Shown piece after piece: positions 1 through 9,579 of a DNA stretch of 64,000 nt; within the stretch, counting starts at the first letter, position 1; each line of letters starts with the position of its first letter. The stretch lies in the NCBI GenBank assembly GCA_036705565.1, contig JAUBUY010000018.1; one strand, written 5' to 3'. A program made the position numbers and the translations under genes. The stretch comes from Microcoleus sp036705565. Its GTDB lineage: Bacteria; Cyanobacteriota; Cyanobacteriia; Cyanobacteriales; Microcoleaceae. The notes beneath the pieces were generated by a model. The model ran no database searches and was not told the origin of the DNA. It saw only the letters and a list, made by a program, of their open reading frames with translations.

Positions 1-99
1 TTTGCCCAAAAATAGCTCAAAACCTCTGCCCTAGTATTTTTGGGTATTTATACTCATTGCAAAAGTGACACGCTCCCAAAAGTCGAACCACCAGTCAGG

Positions 100-455
100 C
101 TTCTTCGATTCCTCCATCACACGATAGAAGTGGGAGTAGGAACACTCCAAAAGACCAATCAACGAGTAGCAGCAGCGGTAAAGCCAGCTATAAATGCACT
201 GTGGAAATGGGCGTGCAATCAAATGTTCATGTAGATGAAACGCTAAGAGTGTTTGATGGGGGTTAAAGAAGGGCTATGGACGGCTAGTGGAGAGGGATTC
301 TGTTTATTCCATTCCGCGGATACTTTTGTGACGTGTGGAACTAGAAACCATGCTGGGTACAGAATTTGCTGGGGTCTTAAGCTCAGATGATTTCAGCGTT
401 TATAATGGTGGCACAATCACAGCTCAACAGAAGTGTCTAAGCTGTTGTGCATTTA
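100..455 (+). pseudogene. IS66-family transposase remnant
   Basis: Translated fragments in shifting frames resemble the central part of IS66 transposases. A stretch reading VGTLQKTNQRVAAAV is followed by a VDET motif (the second catalytic Asp region). After at least one frameshift comes the block MLGTEFAGVLSSDDFSVYNG (about 350-410) and then AQQKCL. Stops and frame changes make it non-functional. Both ends of the element are missing, so it is an old relic. The family assignment rests on remembered motifs. Confidence 0.65.
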
Positions 456-502
456 AAACGCATATTGGTATAATATAACATAATGATATTCAGAAAAAGT
501 GA

Positions 503-1517
503 ATGCCTGCTAAAAACTTTCTCAGTTCCGAGACAAAGTAAACTCTGCAACAAGCATTAAAAGACCATGAGCATCCAGACATTCGACAAAGAGCGTTAAT
601 ATTTTTATTACTAAACAACGGAAATACACAAGCTCAGACTGCTGAACTAATTGGATGTTCTCTCATAAAAGTTGCCTACGGTCGCATTCATGGTCATCCT
701 GATAATTTAGACAGTTTTAAAGATAATAGGATGAAGGGTAATTACCGAAAAGCCACATAAAAATACATTGATTTACTTTTAGAAACAGTTGAAATAGAGC
801 CTGAGAAATATGGTTATGAGTTCGGAATATGGACAACAGCTAGACTTGCAATACATCTAGGAGAGCAGACAGGAATAGAGCTGAGTAGTACCCAATTTAG
901 GAGGATTTTAAACTCAAAAAAGTATGTTTTCTTTTCGGCTAAATCTAGCTTAGAGTCTAAGCAATATACGGTATAAAGGGGGTTGATTTAAAAATAAATT
1001 AGCGGAGTATTTAAAAATAGAAAAGTAATATCCAAACCTTTTGCAGGTATGGTTTTAGAACGATAGTGCATTTAGTTTAAGGGTGATTAGAAGGAAGAAC
1101 TGGTGTATAAAAGTAACTCGAAGTAACATTCATAGGAGAGCGACGAAAAAGTCGTATTAATGTTATGGGTGGAGTAAGATATTAAGATAAAAAAAACGGG
1201 TATATTTTATTCCATCTGGGAATTATGCTAATTTTTATGCAGTGCTGAAAAAATTTTATGAAGATTTAAAAGCCGAGTGGATATTGCAAGTAAATTTAGC
1301 GGAAGACTTTCAAGATAAAGGCTGTAAGTTTGTGAGATTTTTGGACAACGCTAGTTTTCATATAAAAGCAGAGACTTTGCAGAAAATAGCGTCATAAATG
1401 CCGAATCTAATCATAGAGTTTTTGCCAAAATATAGCCCGGACTATAACGTAGTTGAATTAGTATGGCATTCCGCCAAGGAATATGTTGCTAATAGATTAT
1501 TTGAATTGAAAAACTAG
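503..1517 (+). pseudogene. IS630-family transposase, decayed
   Basis: Reading through stops and frameshifts recovers a whole IS630/Tc1-like transposase. The N-terminal helix-turn-helix region is at about 503-960 (TAELIGCS motif). A middle part resembles SLRVIRRKNWC. The DDE part has FLDNASFH near 1340-1360 and YSPDYNVVELVW near 1430-1470. In-frame stops occur early (codon 13), near 760, near 975 and near 1395. It cannot make an intact enzyme. No terminal inverted repeats were identified. Confidence 0.75.
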
Positions 1518-1627
1518 AATCACTGTTACATAAACTTTTAAATGAGGGCGGGCTAAGAGTGCCCAACCCTACTCCCTACAAGAAAATTTACTCTTTGTGG
1601 AAGAGGCCGGAAAGCTTGTTGTTAAGA

Positions 1628-1808
1628 ATGATGCAATATTGTGGGAGTAATTGATATCTGCTGGCATTTTCCCCAAACCTGTAGAGGCGAGTTTTACCAA
1701 CTATAAATTGCCTAAAATCAATAATCTCATAAACCCGCCCCCACCCGACGATAAAATGCTGGATAGAGAATTGTGCAAGATGTGCGAGTGAATTGATATC
1801 TTGTGCCG
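1628..1808. repeat. GGCGGGTTT-type MITE-like repeat, copy 1
   Basis: The core at about 1684-1743 (on the minus strand GGGCGGGTTTATGAGATTAT) matches the core of a repeat at 22390-22446. A more diverged relative lies at 4477-4540. Flanking arms are imperfect inverted copies containing GATATC and GCAAGATG-like words. A 76-codon open frame on the minus strand lies wholly in this repeat and is not called as a gene. Confidence 0.6.
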
Positions 1809-1920
1809 AACGCCACAATCAGCCAGATGTTTCAATCCTACAGCCGACTATTGCCACAGGTGCAACATATGAATTTATTAGATATATTAAACAAAGCTAG
1901 TTTTTTCTATAATAACGCTT

Positions 1921-2640
1921 ATGGCTGTCAATTTCGCTACGTCCCCCGCTTCTAGTCTCAAACCAGAAGCCCAGAATATCTCAGCACTCAAACAAGTCTT
2001 CCAGACAATTGATGCCGATAGCTGTCCGGGTTCCTATAATTTTCATATGCACACAGTCTACTCTGACGGGCGATTGCAGCCAGAGAAATTGATGGAACAA
2101 GCCATAGCCCGCGGTCTCAAGGGCTTAGCTATCACCGACCACCACAGCACCGAAGGCTACGTTAAAGCTCAAATTTGGCTGGATAATTGGAAATTAAACC
2201 ATCCTGACAAAAATAGTGAAGCACCTAGTCTCTGGACAGGCGCTGAAATTAATGCCGAATTGCTCAACAATGAGGTACACATTCTCTGTTACGCCTTCGA
2301 TCCGCAAAATCCCAGTCTCAAACCTTACTTGCGAGGTAAAAGTACAGAAGGCACCTATTGTTATTCAGCAGCCAGGGTAATTGAAGCTATTCATGAAGCA
2401 GGAGGTTTAGCAGTTCTAGCACATCCTTGCCGGTATCGATCGACTGCAGATAAACTAATCCCAGAAGCAGCCAGTTGCGGCATTGACGGTGTAGAAATTT
2501 ACTATGCTTACGGTAATCCAAATCCTTGGAAACCGAGTCCCAAACAAACTGCTTTAGTCAAAGATTTAGCAGAAACTTATGGTTTGCTGGGAACTTGTGG
2601 CACGGACTCTCACGGCCTGAGTCTTTTAGTCCGAATCTAA
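1921..2640 (+). CDS. PHP-domain metal-dependent phosphoesterase
   Basis: A 239-residue protein of the PHP (polymerase and histidinol phosphatase) superfamily, which hydrolyses phosphoester bonds at a metal cluster. Visible motifs are HMHTVYSDG (about residues 42-50), ITDHHS (about 76-81), LAHPCRY (about 167) and CGTDSHG near the C-terminus. These supply the His/Asp ligands of the family. The PHP domain fills the protein, with no polymerase or other domain attached. No signal peptide is visible, so it is probably cytosolic. The substrate is unknown; relatives act on nucleotides or small phosphates. The start is the only ATG giving the full N-terminal motif; no strong ribosome binding site precedes it. 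It stands alone between an IS graveyard and the cupB operon. Confidence 0.85.
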   Translation: MAVNFATSPASSLKPEAQNISALKQVFQTIDADSCPGSYNFHMHTVYSDGRLQPEKLMEQAIARGLKGLAITDHHSTEGYVKAQIWLDNWKLNHPDKNSEAPSLWTGAEINAELLNNEVHILCYAFDPQNPSLKPYLRGKSTEGTYCYSAARVIEAIHEAGGLAVLAHPCRYRSTADKLIPEAASCGIDGVEIYYAYGNPNPWKPSPKQTALVKDLAETYGLLGTCGTDSHGLSLLVRI

Positions 2641-2750
2641 ATAGTTCGGAAATAAGAAGTGCTTTATCCTGTCCTTGCCAGTCTAAGCGTTAGCGGATAT
2701 ATCTCTTATGAAAGCAATCACCATGAGCCGAAAACAAACAGTTGATCAGG

Positions 2751-2880
2751 TCAATCGATTTTAGATTTTAGATTTTAGATTTTAGATTGACTGCACGGAT
2801 AAATACGTTCGGCAAGTTTCATTTGATACAGGTTTTTTATTTCTGGACGGATGAATCACGTGGCGGGTATCCTGGATGCT
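2751..2880 (+). repeat. Dispersed repeat family A, copy 1
   Basis: Begins TCAATCGATTTTAG with the heptamer GATTTTA in tandem. It continues through ATAAATACGTTCGGCAAG and ends at GGTATCCTGGATGCT. Related full copies are at 13786-13935 and 58161-58317. Partial copies lie at 10481-10522 and, inverted, at 28316-28375. No coding capacity was seen. Confidence 0.85.
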
Positions 2881-2934
2881 TGATTGTCATATTAGGTGCG
2901 CTAAAATGACTATAAAATTGTTTGGTAGTGAGGA

Positions 2935-2976
2935 CTTCAGTCCTCATAAAAGTCTGTGGACTGAAGTTTTTACTAC
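2935..2976. repeat. Imperfect palindrome (GTAGTGAGGACTTCAGTCC type)
   Basis: The 19-base arms GTAGTGAGGACTTCAGTCC and GTAGTAAAAACTTCAGTCC (the latter read on the other strand) form an inverted repeat around a short loop. It lies about 150 bp downstream of the cupB stop. It could act as a transcript end for cupB, but such palindromes are widespread repeats in this group. The rest of 2641-3122 holds only this and the family A repeat. Confidence 0.7.
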
Positions 2977-3122
2977 TTGCCTGATAACGGCTATTTTACG
3001 GGACGTGAGATAATTGCGATCGCCAGAATGAGCTTTCGGTATCCAAAAGTAAGCAATTGCTTTCTTCAGGTAATATTCTTGCAACTCCGAGAGACATTGC
3101 GCCCTAAAAACCAGTCGCCCTT

Positions 3123-4289
3123 CTACCGTTCGGGGAACAACTGACAGGCCCTGTTCGTTGGCTGATTTGCCCACTCCAAGCGAGAATTTCCAAATCGATC
3201 CATCCAACCTTCCAAATAAGCGCGATTAGCCTTTTTTTCCTCTGGATCGGAGGTATTCATGGGATGAGGTGCTAAACCAAAAATAGTCGCCGTCGTCACG
3301 CAAAACATCGACTTCTGAAAACTTTGGCAAATTTGCACCCGCAGATCATCTTCACCCCGACAGCTAGTGCGATAAACTGCGTGCAAATACTCCGGCAAAT
3401 AATGCCGCATATCTTGCATCAATTGAGTTGGCGGAATCCCTGCACCTCCAATAGGTAATGGATCAGCAAACAAAGCCCCGTAGGCAAAATCTTTTTGTTT
3501 TTCCGGGATTTGATGGGCTTGAGCGTTGTAGGAAACTGTGCCAAAAAAAGCTGTGCCCCGAAAGAAAACAGCCTCTACATAAGGCACCGCTACATCTGGT
3601 AAAAATGTCAAGTTAGCCGAGGCCGGAATGATATCGTAGACTTGACTGTGAATCTTGACGCTGTAGGTAATCGGTAGGCTGGCGGCGGCGACTAAACCGG
3701 CTTTGACAAAATCAACTACATCAGAAATAGACTTAGTTTCCCCTCGATCGTAGGAATCAGATAAGTCCATAAACAAATCGCTCATTACCCGCCAAAACTG
3801 ACCGAGACCGGTGTAGTAAGCCAGCATCCGCACTTGTTCCGGCAAAAAATTAGGAAAGGTTTTGTTTAGTCCCTGCATGAAAAAATTGCCTTTCAATTTA
3901 GCAGCGATCGCCTTTTCGACCAAACTGCTAAATTCCGGGGAATCCAAATAACTGTCCAAACCGCCGCCGCCGTGCCAAAGCATTGTTCTCATGCAATACT
4001 CAGCATACTCAAAATTTATGCGATCGTGCCACAAATAGCGAATTAATTTCGGCAGAGTCACATCTCCGTTGAAATATTTAAAAAACGGAAAAAGCACTAA
4101 AAACTGTTCTTCTGCAATATAGTTGAGATTGCGAGAATAGGCATCTAAAACAATAGCATAACTTTTCAGTACGCCGACAACTTCAACTACATTTTCCGTA
4201 GATTCAGGCAGTAAAGCTTTGCCTGATTCCAAGATGTCAATGTATGCGGATAGGGGATGGGAAGATGGTTTTAATACGGTACTTGTCAT
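3123..4289 (-). CDS. cupB: CO2 hydration protein CupB (ChpX)
   Basis: A 388-residue protein of the CupA/CupB (ChpY/ChpX) family. Known role: the peripheral CO2-hydrating subunit of specialised thylakoid NDH-1 complexes, converting CO2 to bicarbonate using cyclic electron flow. Recognisable family segments include LWHDRINFEYAEYCMRTMLW (about 86-105), a Gly-rich GGGGLDSYLD, and a C-terminal LAPHPMNTSDPEEK. No membrane helices are evident, as expected for a subunit docked to NdhF/NdhD. It ends the minus-strand group ndhF4-ndhD4-cupB, divergent from the carboxysome operon. That arrangement, as I recall from Nostoc PCC 7120, favours the constitutive CupB type over the inducible CupA type. No cupS-like gene is present, in line with that. 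A 312-bp repeat-filled gap separates it from ndhD4. Confidence 0.88.
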   Translation of the reverse strand: MTSTVLKPSSHPLSAYIDILESGKALLPESTENVVEVVGVLKSYAIVLDAYSRNLNYIAEEQFLVLFPFFKYFNGDVTLPKLIRYLWHDRINFEYAEYCMRTMLWHGGGGLDSYLDSPEFSSLVEKAIAAKLKGNFFMQGLNKTFPNFLPEQVRMLAYYTGLGQFWRVMSDLFMDLSDSYDRGETKSISDVVDFVKAGLVAAASLPITYSVKIHSQVYDIIPASANLTFLPDVAVPYVEAVFFRGTAFFGTVSYNAQAHQIPEKQKDFAYGALFADPLPIGGAGIPPTQLMQDMRHYLPEYLHAVYRTSCRGEDDLRVQICQSFQKSMFCVTTATIFGLAPHPMNTSDPEEKKANRAYLEGWMDRFGNSRLEWANQPTNRACQLFPER

Positions 4290-4359
4290 TTTTATTTAAC
4301 CTTAATTGAAGGAAGGCACGACACGGATTTGAACACGGATACACTGATGAATGGAATAG

Positions 4360-4388
4360 GTAGGGACACGGCAGTGCCGTGTCCCTAC
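4360..4388. repeat. Perfect 29-bp palindrome
   Basis: The arm GTAGGGACACGGCA is followed, after one base, by its exact reverse complement. It lies in the cupB-ndhD4 gap. It is a common type of short palindromic repeat in filamentous cyanobacteria and may form an RNA hairpin in the ndhF4-D4-cupB transcript. Confidence 0.8.
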
Positions 4389-4435
4389 AGCAGTCTGCTG
4401 TATTTTATGGGATTGAAAACTGCCATAGGACTAAA

Positions 4436-4583
4436 GTCCGATGCTACTGATATCTTGCACCATTCTCAATTAGCCCTAGGGGCGGGTTCGCCAACAGCCT
4501 TAAAGCTTGCAAATAGGTTATATAAGCCCGCCCGACCCCACGAAAAATCCTCTTATTGATATTGCTGCAAGATGTCAGATGCT
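4436..4583. repeat. GGCGGGTT-type MITE-like repeat, copy 2
   Basis: Outer arms GATGCTACTGATATCTTGCA and, inverted, AGCATCTGACATCTTGCAGC flank inner GGGGCGGGTT / AGCCCGCCC arms. It resembles the elements at 1628-1808 and 22351-22479, though it is the most diverged of the three. It occupies most of the gap between cupB and ndhD4. An open frame running across it (4329-4559) is treated as spurious. Confidence 0.65.
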
Positions 4584-4601
4584 ACAAACTTAGGTCATAT
4601 T

Positions 4602-6119
4602 TTATTTCAAGTTTTGAGCAATCACTTTAACTTGGGGTGGCACATTAGCAACCATTCCGATCGCAGTTTTTTCGCTCAAAGCAACTAAAACTCCCGGCTG
4701 CACTCCCATGATGGCAATAATTATTGCTAAAACCAGCGAAGGAATGCGATCGTCCCAGCGGACTTGCGGCAAATTTACCACCACATCAGAAAGGCGGCCG
4801 AAAAAGGCGCGGTTGACCATAATTAAAAAGTAAACTGAAGTTAAACCAGTGCCAATCATGCAGAGCAAAGTTTGCAGGGGAAACACTGGCAAACTGCCCC
4901 GAAATATCAAAAATTCAGCAATAAATCCAGCCAAACCAGGAATGCCGGCACTAGCCATCACGCCGAGGATCATTAAACTGCCAATCATCGGCAAACCGCG
5001 ATCGGGATTGAACAAACCTTTGAGCACATCGATGTTGCGGGTGCCGGATTTTTTGTAAATAACGCCGACACTCAAAAATAGCAGCCCTGAAATTAAACCG
5101 TGGCTAACCATTTGCAAAACTGTTCCCAGCATACTAATCGGAGTAGCTGCGGCGCTAGCTAACAAAATGTAGCCCATGTGAGCGATCGAACTGTAAGCTA
5201 CAATTTTTTTCATATCTTTTTGGGCGATCGCGCAACTCGCCCCGTAAAGCACGCTTACCACCGCCCAACTCGCCAACCAAGGTGCCGCCACCGCCCACGC
5301 ATCTGGAAACAAACCCAAACCAAAACGCAGCATCCCATAAGTTCCCAGCTTCAAAAGCACCCCCGCCAGCAGCACCGAAACCGGCGTCGAAGCTTCTACG
5401 TGAGCATCCGGCAGCCAAGTATGAAAAGGCACCAAAGGCATCTTAATTCCAAAAGCCAGCAACACCCCTGCCAGCAAAACAATTTGCCTTACCAAAGGCA
5501 ATGGCAATCCTCCTTGTAAATGCGATGCGCCCGCTGCACCAACCATATCGAAACTCGAAGCACCGCTAAGCCAACCAGTACCCAAGAAAGCAGCCAGGAG
5601 CACAATTCCCGAAAATGCAGTATAGATTAAAAACTTAGTAGCAGCATAACCCCGGCGCTCGCCTCCCCAAATCGCAATTAACAGGTAAAGCGGAATCAAT
5701 TCTACCTCAAAAAACAGGAAAAACAGCAGCAAATTTTGAGATAAAAAAGCCCCTGTTACGCCGCCGGTAATTAACAAAATCAAAGAATAATAAAGTCGAG
5801 GTCTGCGGATCGACTCATCCGTAGCGTAAATAGCTATTCCTGTCAGCAGAGTATTTAAAATTACCAAAGGCAGAGCCAAACCATCAACACCGAGATTGTA
5901 ATTCAATCCCAAAACATCTATCCAAGGAATGAATTCCGCAAACTGCAACTGACTGGTACTGGCATCAAACTGAACTGCCAAAATCACCGAGAGAATAAAA
6001 GTTATACCCGCAATGGCGATCGCTACATTCCGAACTATTTTAGAACTCACTGAACCAGGCCAGATCCCAATCAGGGCAGCGGCCAACATAGGTATCCAGA
6101 TTAAAGCACTGAGCATCAA
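4602..6119 (-). CDS. ndhD4: NAD(P)H-quinone oxidoreductase subunit D4
   Basis: A 505-residue, highly hydrophobic protein with about 14 predicted membrane helices. It belongs to the NdhD/NuoM/Mrp antiporter-like family of proton-pumping subunits. Family hallmarks are FFEVELIPLYLLI (about 138) with the conserved Glu, KFLIYTAFSG, the Lys-containing HTWLPDAHVEASTPVSVLLAG segment (positions about 233-252) and QKDMKKIVAYSSIAHMG. It sits in the thylakoid membrane. Beside ndhF4 and cupB it should form the CO2-uptake NDH-1 variant rather than the respiratory one. The D4 label comes from that context and from linkage to ccm genes, not from alignment. The length is normal and no defects were seen. Confidence 0.9.
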   Translation of the reverse strand: MMLSALIWIPMLAAALIGIWPGSVSSKIVRNVAIAIAGITFILSVILAVQFDASTSQLQFAEFIPWIDVLGLNYNLGVDGLALPLVILNTLLTGIAIYATDESIRRPRLYYSLILLITGGVTGAFLSQNLLLFFLFFEVELIPLYLLIAIWGGERRGYAATKFLIYTAFSGIVLLAAFLGTGWLSGASSFDMVGAAGASHLQGGLPLPLVRQIVLLAGVLLAFGIKMPLVPFHTWLPDAHVEASTPVSVLLAGVLLKLGTYGMLRFGLGLFPDAWAVAAPWLASWAVVSVLYGASCAIAQKDMKKIVAYSSIAHMGYILLASAAATPISMLGTVLQMVSHGLISGLLFLSVGVIYKKSGTRNIDVLKGLFNPDRGLPMIGSLMILGVMASAGIPGLAGFIAEFLIFRGSLPVFPLQTLLCMIGTGLTSVYFLIMVNRAFFGRLSDVVVNLPQVRWDDRIPSLVLAIIIAIMGVQPGVLVALSEKTAIGMVANVPPQVKVIAQNLK

Positions 6120-6188
6120 TTAAAACTTTCCTTTATTACGCAGTTTTTAGAGATATAGCAATCCTAAATCATTTGTGAATTTCTTACT

Positions 6189-6212
6189 CCCTCCCCAAGG
6201 CATCGGGGAGGG
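6189..6212. repeat. Hairpin repeat CCCTCCCC/GGGGAGGG
   Basis: A short inverted repeat in the ndhD4-Uma2 gap, followed by GTTGGGGTGGGG. It is typical of small dispersed palindromes. It lies upstream of both the ndhD4 start (minus strand) and the Uma2 gene (plus strand). No clear promoter was identified. Confidence 0.55.
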
Positions 6213-6346
6213 TTGGGGTGGGGTAAAAAAATTACGACTCCTGCAAGGATTGGTATATATTTAACATTAACGCAAAGCAACTGCATAAAAAAGCGATCGG
6301 CCCATTTTCTTGTTAACATAGATTCAAATGTGTCTGGAATCCTCCT

Positions 6347-6958
6347 ATGACCTCAAGTCTTACAGATCGAGAAGATTTGCAAATTAAATCCGGTTCTCCT
6401 TCCACCCGCCTCACCGTTGCCGACTTGGAACAACTGCAAGGTATACTCTCGGAAGCGCATCTAGACTACCAATTAGAACTCGTAGACGGGAAGATTATCC
6501 TTATGGGCCCATCAGACATTGTATCGAGCGAAATTGGGGCAGAGTTAGTCAGACTTTTACTAAACTGGGTCAAACCCCGCAAACTTGGACGAGTGTTTGA
6601 GTCCAGTGGCGGGTTTATTCTCCCCAATTCAAATCTTACAGCACCCGATGTTTCGTTTGTAACCGCCGATCGCCTCAAACAAAGTAAAAGGTATTTTGCC
6701 GAACTCGTTCCCGACTTAGTTGTAGAAATCAAATCTCAGTCCGATCGCCTCAAACCCCTGCGAGAAAAAATTTTATCATTTATCGAACTAGGAGCCAAAG
6801 TAGGAATATTAATCGACCCTGACAAGCGCACAATAACAATTTACACTCCCCAAGCAGATCCAGTGGTATTGAGAGACGGCGACATGATTTCAATTCCCGA
6901 ACTTTTGCCCGGTTGGGAAGTTCCAGTGATCGAATTGTGGCCGATCGAGTTTGAATAA
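6347..6958 (+). CDS. Uma2-family (DUF820) putative endonuclease
   Basis: A 203-residue protein of the Uma2 family, a PD-(D/E)XK-fold group hugely expanded in cyanobacteria. Visible motifs are LVDGKIILMGPSD (about residues 45-57), APDVSFV (about 104, putative metal-binding Asp) and LVVEIKSQSD (about 125, the E-x-K catalytic pair). The C-terminal part ends in the usual PGWEVPV segment. Its biological role is unproven; members are often found with mobile DNA. It lies antisense between ndhF4 and ndhD4, interrupting what is elsewhere a tight gene pair. ATG 6347 follows TCCTCCT, not a classical Shine-Dalgarno on this strand. Confidence 0.85.
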   Translation: MTSSLTDREDLQIKSGSPSTRLTVADLEQLQGILSEAHLDYQLELVDGKIILMGPSDIVSSEIGAELVRLLLNWVKPRKLGRVFESSGGFILPNSNLTAPDVSFVTADRLKQSKRYFAELVPDLVVEIKSQSDRLKPLREKILSFIELGAKVGILIDPDKRTITIYTPQADPVVLRDGDMISIPELLPGWEVPVIELWPIEFE

Positions 6959-7081
6959 AAGTAGATAAAAAAGCAGACAAACCCAGAATAAAATCATCTG
7001 CGTTCATCTGCGGTTTAAAATTAAATAACATCAGACAAAAAGCAGACAAACCCGAAAAATTCATCTGCCAACCTCTGCTGT

Positions 7082-8956
7082 TTAAAACTGCCAAATAATC
7101 AACCCCAGCAACACCGCAACCCCCCCCACAATAGTCAACACATAAAACTGCGACTGACCGGTGCCGCTGTACTTCAACCCTTCACCGCTGAAAATTGTGG
7201 CAAAACCGAACAAATTCACCGCCCCGTCCACCACATACCTATCAGTCCAAGCGCTGATTTTAGAAATAAAAGCCACAGCCCAAACGACAGTCAAGCGGTA
7301 AACTCGATCGATATAAAAATCGTAAGCAAACAAATCCTGCAACGCTGGCACCGGCAGCCGTACCGGTCGAGGTAAAACCCCGTACCAATAAATCGCTACC
7401 CCAACCGCAACGCCAATCAACCCAGATAACAGCAACAGCGGCGTATCCAGCGTCTTCAACAGCAAATTTAAAGTATCAAAATCTCCCGTTTCCGCCCAAG
7501 GCCCAGTCCAACTAATTAACAGTTGCCACTGCTGCAACATCCAAGGAACCAACAGCCCCATCACTGTCAAAATTACCATCGGCAAAGCCATCGGCCAACC
7601 AACTTCTGGAGCTCTGCGAGTTTTCGGCTGCGGTTTTCCCACAAACACTAAACCGAATATGCGGGTTAAATTTAGGGCTGTCAAACCGTTAACTAAAAGC
7701 AGCACTATTACCAGCCACAAAGGCACCGTCCAAAAACCGTTGAGCCAGCGTCGCATCGCCCAAAAGTTGCCCAGAGGCAACAACGCTACCATCCCCGCAG
7801 CGCCTACTAAATAAGCCGTAGTCGTGGCAGGCATCTTTGACCACAACCCACCCATTTCTGTTAAATTTTGAGTGTTAGTTGTGGTAATAATTGACCCTAC
7901 GCTCATGAATAATAGGCCTTTGGCGATCGAGTGCGCGAACAGCAACAGTAAAGCAATGTCAACTTGATTTAGCCCCACGGCGATAAACACCAAACCCAAA
8001 GAAGCGCTGGTAGAATGCGATAGTGCTCTTTTGAGGTCGATTTGGGCGATCGCCACCAAGGAAGCGCCAACAGCCGTCACCGCCCCCAAAACCACCAGCA
8101 CCCCATCCGTCACGGGCGACAGCGCTAAAACAGGCTGAAGTTTAATCAAAACATAAGCCCCAGCGCCCACAACTACCGTATTCCGCATAATCGAAGCCGG
8201 GTTTGGCCCTTCCATCGCCTCGTCGAGCCACAAATGGAAGGGAAATTGAGCGCACTTGGCTGTAGGGGCGGAGATTAAAGCCAAACCTAAAAGAGTCGCC
8301 ACTAGGGGAGACAAAGTTGCAGTTTCCGCCCATGTTTCTAAATCGGAAAAATTCAAACTTCCTGCTAAAGTTGAAAGCGTCACTACTCCCATCAGCAGTG
8401 GCACGTCTCCTACACGCTTGGTTAAAAACGCATCTCTAGCGGCTGTTACTACCAGCGGTTGAGCGTACCAAAACCCGACTAGCAAGTAAGTTGAAAGCGT
8501 CAGCATTTCCAATAAAGCGTAAGTTAGAAGCAGTGAGTCGCTAATAGCAATGCCGCTAATTGCTGCTTCAAAAAAACCGAGCAGCCCAAAAAATCGAGCT
8601 AGCGCCCAGTCTTTTTCCATGTAGCCTAGAGCGTAAATTTGTGCTAGCAAACTCAGAAGTGTAACTAACTCCATTGCTCCGACGCTGACCGTGGAGATTT
8701 CTATTGCAAAAGACAAATCTAAATCGGCTGCTTGCACCCAGTGCACGAGCAACTGTTGCGGCGGTTGATCCCAAGTCGCTGTAAAAATAACTGATCCGTG
8801 TATGAAAGCCACCACTGTCATCAGCAAATTGAAGTAAGCTGCTGGTCTTGGGCCTGTTCTGCGAATGGTGCCGGTAGACCACGGCAAAGTTAAAATTGCG
8901 CCTATTAAGCCATATAAAGGTACCCACCAACAGGCTTGGAGGAGAAATTGAGTCAT
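7082..8956 (-). CDS. ndhF4: NAD(P)H-quinone oxidoreductase subunit F4
   Basis: A 624-residue membrane protein of the NdhF/NuoL antiporter-like family with many hydrophobic helices. It contains FFEAAISGIAISDSLLL (about 127-145), the KCAQFPFHLWLDEAMEGPNP region (about 233-252, the conserved pump segment), and the long C-terminal extension with YDFYIDRVYR (about 546) typical of NdhF. Known role: the distal pumping subunit, and in F3/F4 forms the partner of the Cup protein in CO2 hydration. It is first of the minus-strand ndhF4-ndhD4-cupB group. A repeat-like 123-bp stretch with two related GCAGACAAACCC/TCATCTGC segments follows its stop. The F4 type is inferred from the ccm-linked neighbourhood. 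Confidence 0.9.
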   Translation of the reverse strand: MTQFLLQACWWVPLYGLIGAILTLPWSTGTIRRTGPRPAAYFNLLMTVVAFIHGSVIFTATWDQPPQQLLVHWVQAADLDLSFAIEISTVSVGAMELVTLLSLLAQIYALGYMEKDWALARFFGLLGFFEAAISGIAISDSLLLTYALLEMLTLSTYLLVGFWYAQPLVVTAARDAFLTKRVGDVPLLMGVVTLSTLAGSLNFSDLETWAETATLSPLVATLLGLALISAPTAKCAQFPFHLWLDEAMEGPNPASIMRNTVVVGAGAYVLIKLQPVLALSPVTDGVLVVLGAVTAVGASLVAIAQIDLKRALSHSTSASLGLVFIAVGLNQVDIALLLLFAHSIAKGLLFMSVGSIITTTNTQNLTEMGGLWSKMPATTTAYLVGAAGMVALLPLGNFWAMRRWLNGFWTVPLWLVIVLLLVNGLTALNLTRIFGLVFVGKPQPKTRRAPEVGWPMALPMVILTVMGLLVPWMLQQWQLLISWTGPWAETGDFDTLNLLLKTLDTPLLLLSGLIGVAVGVAIYWYGVLPRPVRLPVPALQDLFAYDFYIDRVYRLTVVWAVAFISKISAWTDRYVVDGAVNLFGFATIFSGEGLKYSGTGQSQFYVLTIVGGVAVLLGLIIWQF

Positions 8957-9579
8957 TTAATTTATGCCTTAAACTTGAAATTACTGGCTGCTTTTATACA
9001 AAAACAGTAGCGGGCGATCGCGCGAGGCCCTAAAACTTTGACTAAACCCGATCGTATAGTTGTGGCAAAATAATTTGCAGTCCAGATTAACTATACATGA
9101 AAGCATCAAAACTGATAATTATCTCAACACTAATTTATAAGCTGAGCAGAGGAGGCACTCAAAGAAAAAAATGTCTGCCGATGGGCCAAGACTGCCTTTT
9201 TTGGCTATTTACCCGCGATCCCCATTTTGAACTCCCCTAATTTCCTGCCAGCGATCGGCTCCGGCTTCGCATACCGAACTCTACTTTATGAGTATTCTTA
9301 CTTACTTTAATCCCCCCTCGCTCTCGGTATCTACCCCTCTAAATATTAAGATTATTAAATAAATATGAAATTATTTTAAGTAACATAAAAAATTTTAATT
9401 TTTGTTATTAAACATTATGATGTTAGTTTATATTGTCAAGGTGGACAGCTTCCCCTATTCTTATAGGATAGGAAGCTTTACACTGCCTTACTAAAAAATG
9501 TGGGCCTCCCCGTCCAAATTTTTAGATTTCTCAAAGATTTGTAACGGTAATTTCGCTCATCCTCAAAGGAGATTCAAAA
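8957..9579. promoter_or_regulatory. Divergent control region, ndhF4 / ccmK2
   Basis: A 623-bp intergenic region from which the CO2-uptake genes (minus) and the carboxysome operon (plus) diverge. It must contain both promoters. It is AT-rich near 9350-9440. No regulator gene lies inside. LysR-type regulators are known to control such genes, but I could not identify an operator with confidence. A hairpin at 9447-9477 lies about 100 bp before ccmK2. Confidence 0.6.
9447..9477 (+). promoter_or_regulatory. Hairpin in putative ccmK2 leader
   Basis: Outer arms AGCTTCC and GGAAGCT enclose an inner CTAT-TCTT-ATAG stem, giving a nested hairpin. It is followed by TTTACACTGCC rather than a T-run, so it looks more like a leader structure or an inverted-repeat operator than a simple terminator. 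It is the only clear hairpin I found in the divergent region. Confidence 0.4.

Noticed and set aside
1588..1818. 76-codon minus-strand open frame
   Set aside because: It lies wholly within a dispersed GGCGGGTTT-type repeat and has no recognisable protein features.
2944..3207. 87-codon minus-strand open frame overlapping the cupB 3' end
   Set aside because: It runs in another frame across the end of cupB and into a palindromic repeat; cupB has a normal-looking end, so no frameshifted tail is needed.
4329..4559. 76-codon plus-strand open frame
   Set aside because: It spans a perfect palindrome and a MITE-like repeat; composition is repeat-derived.
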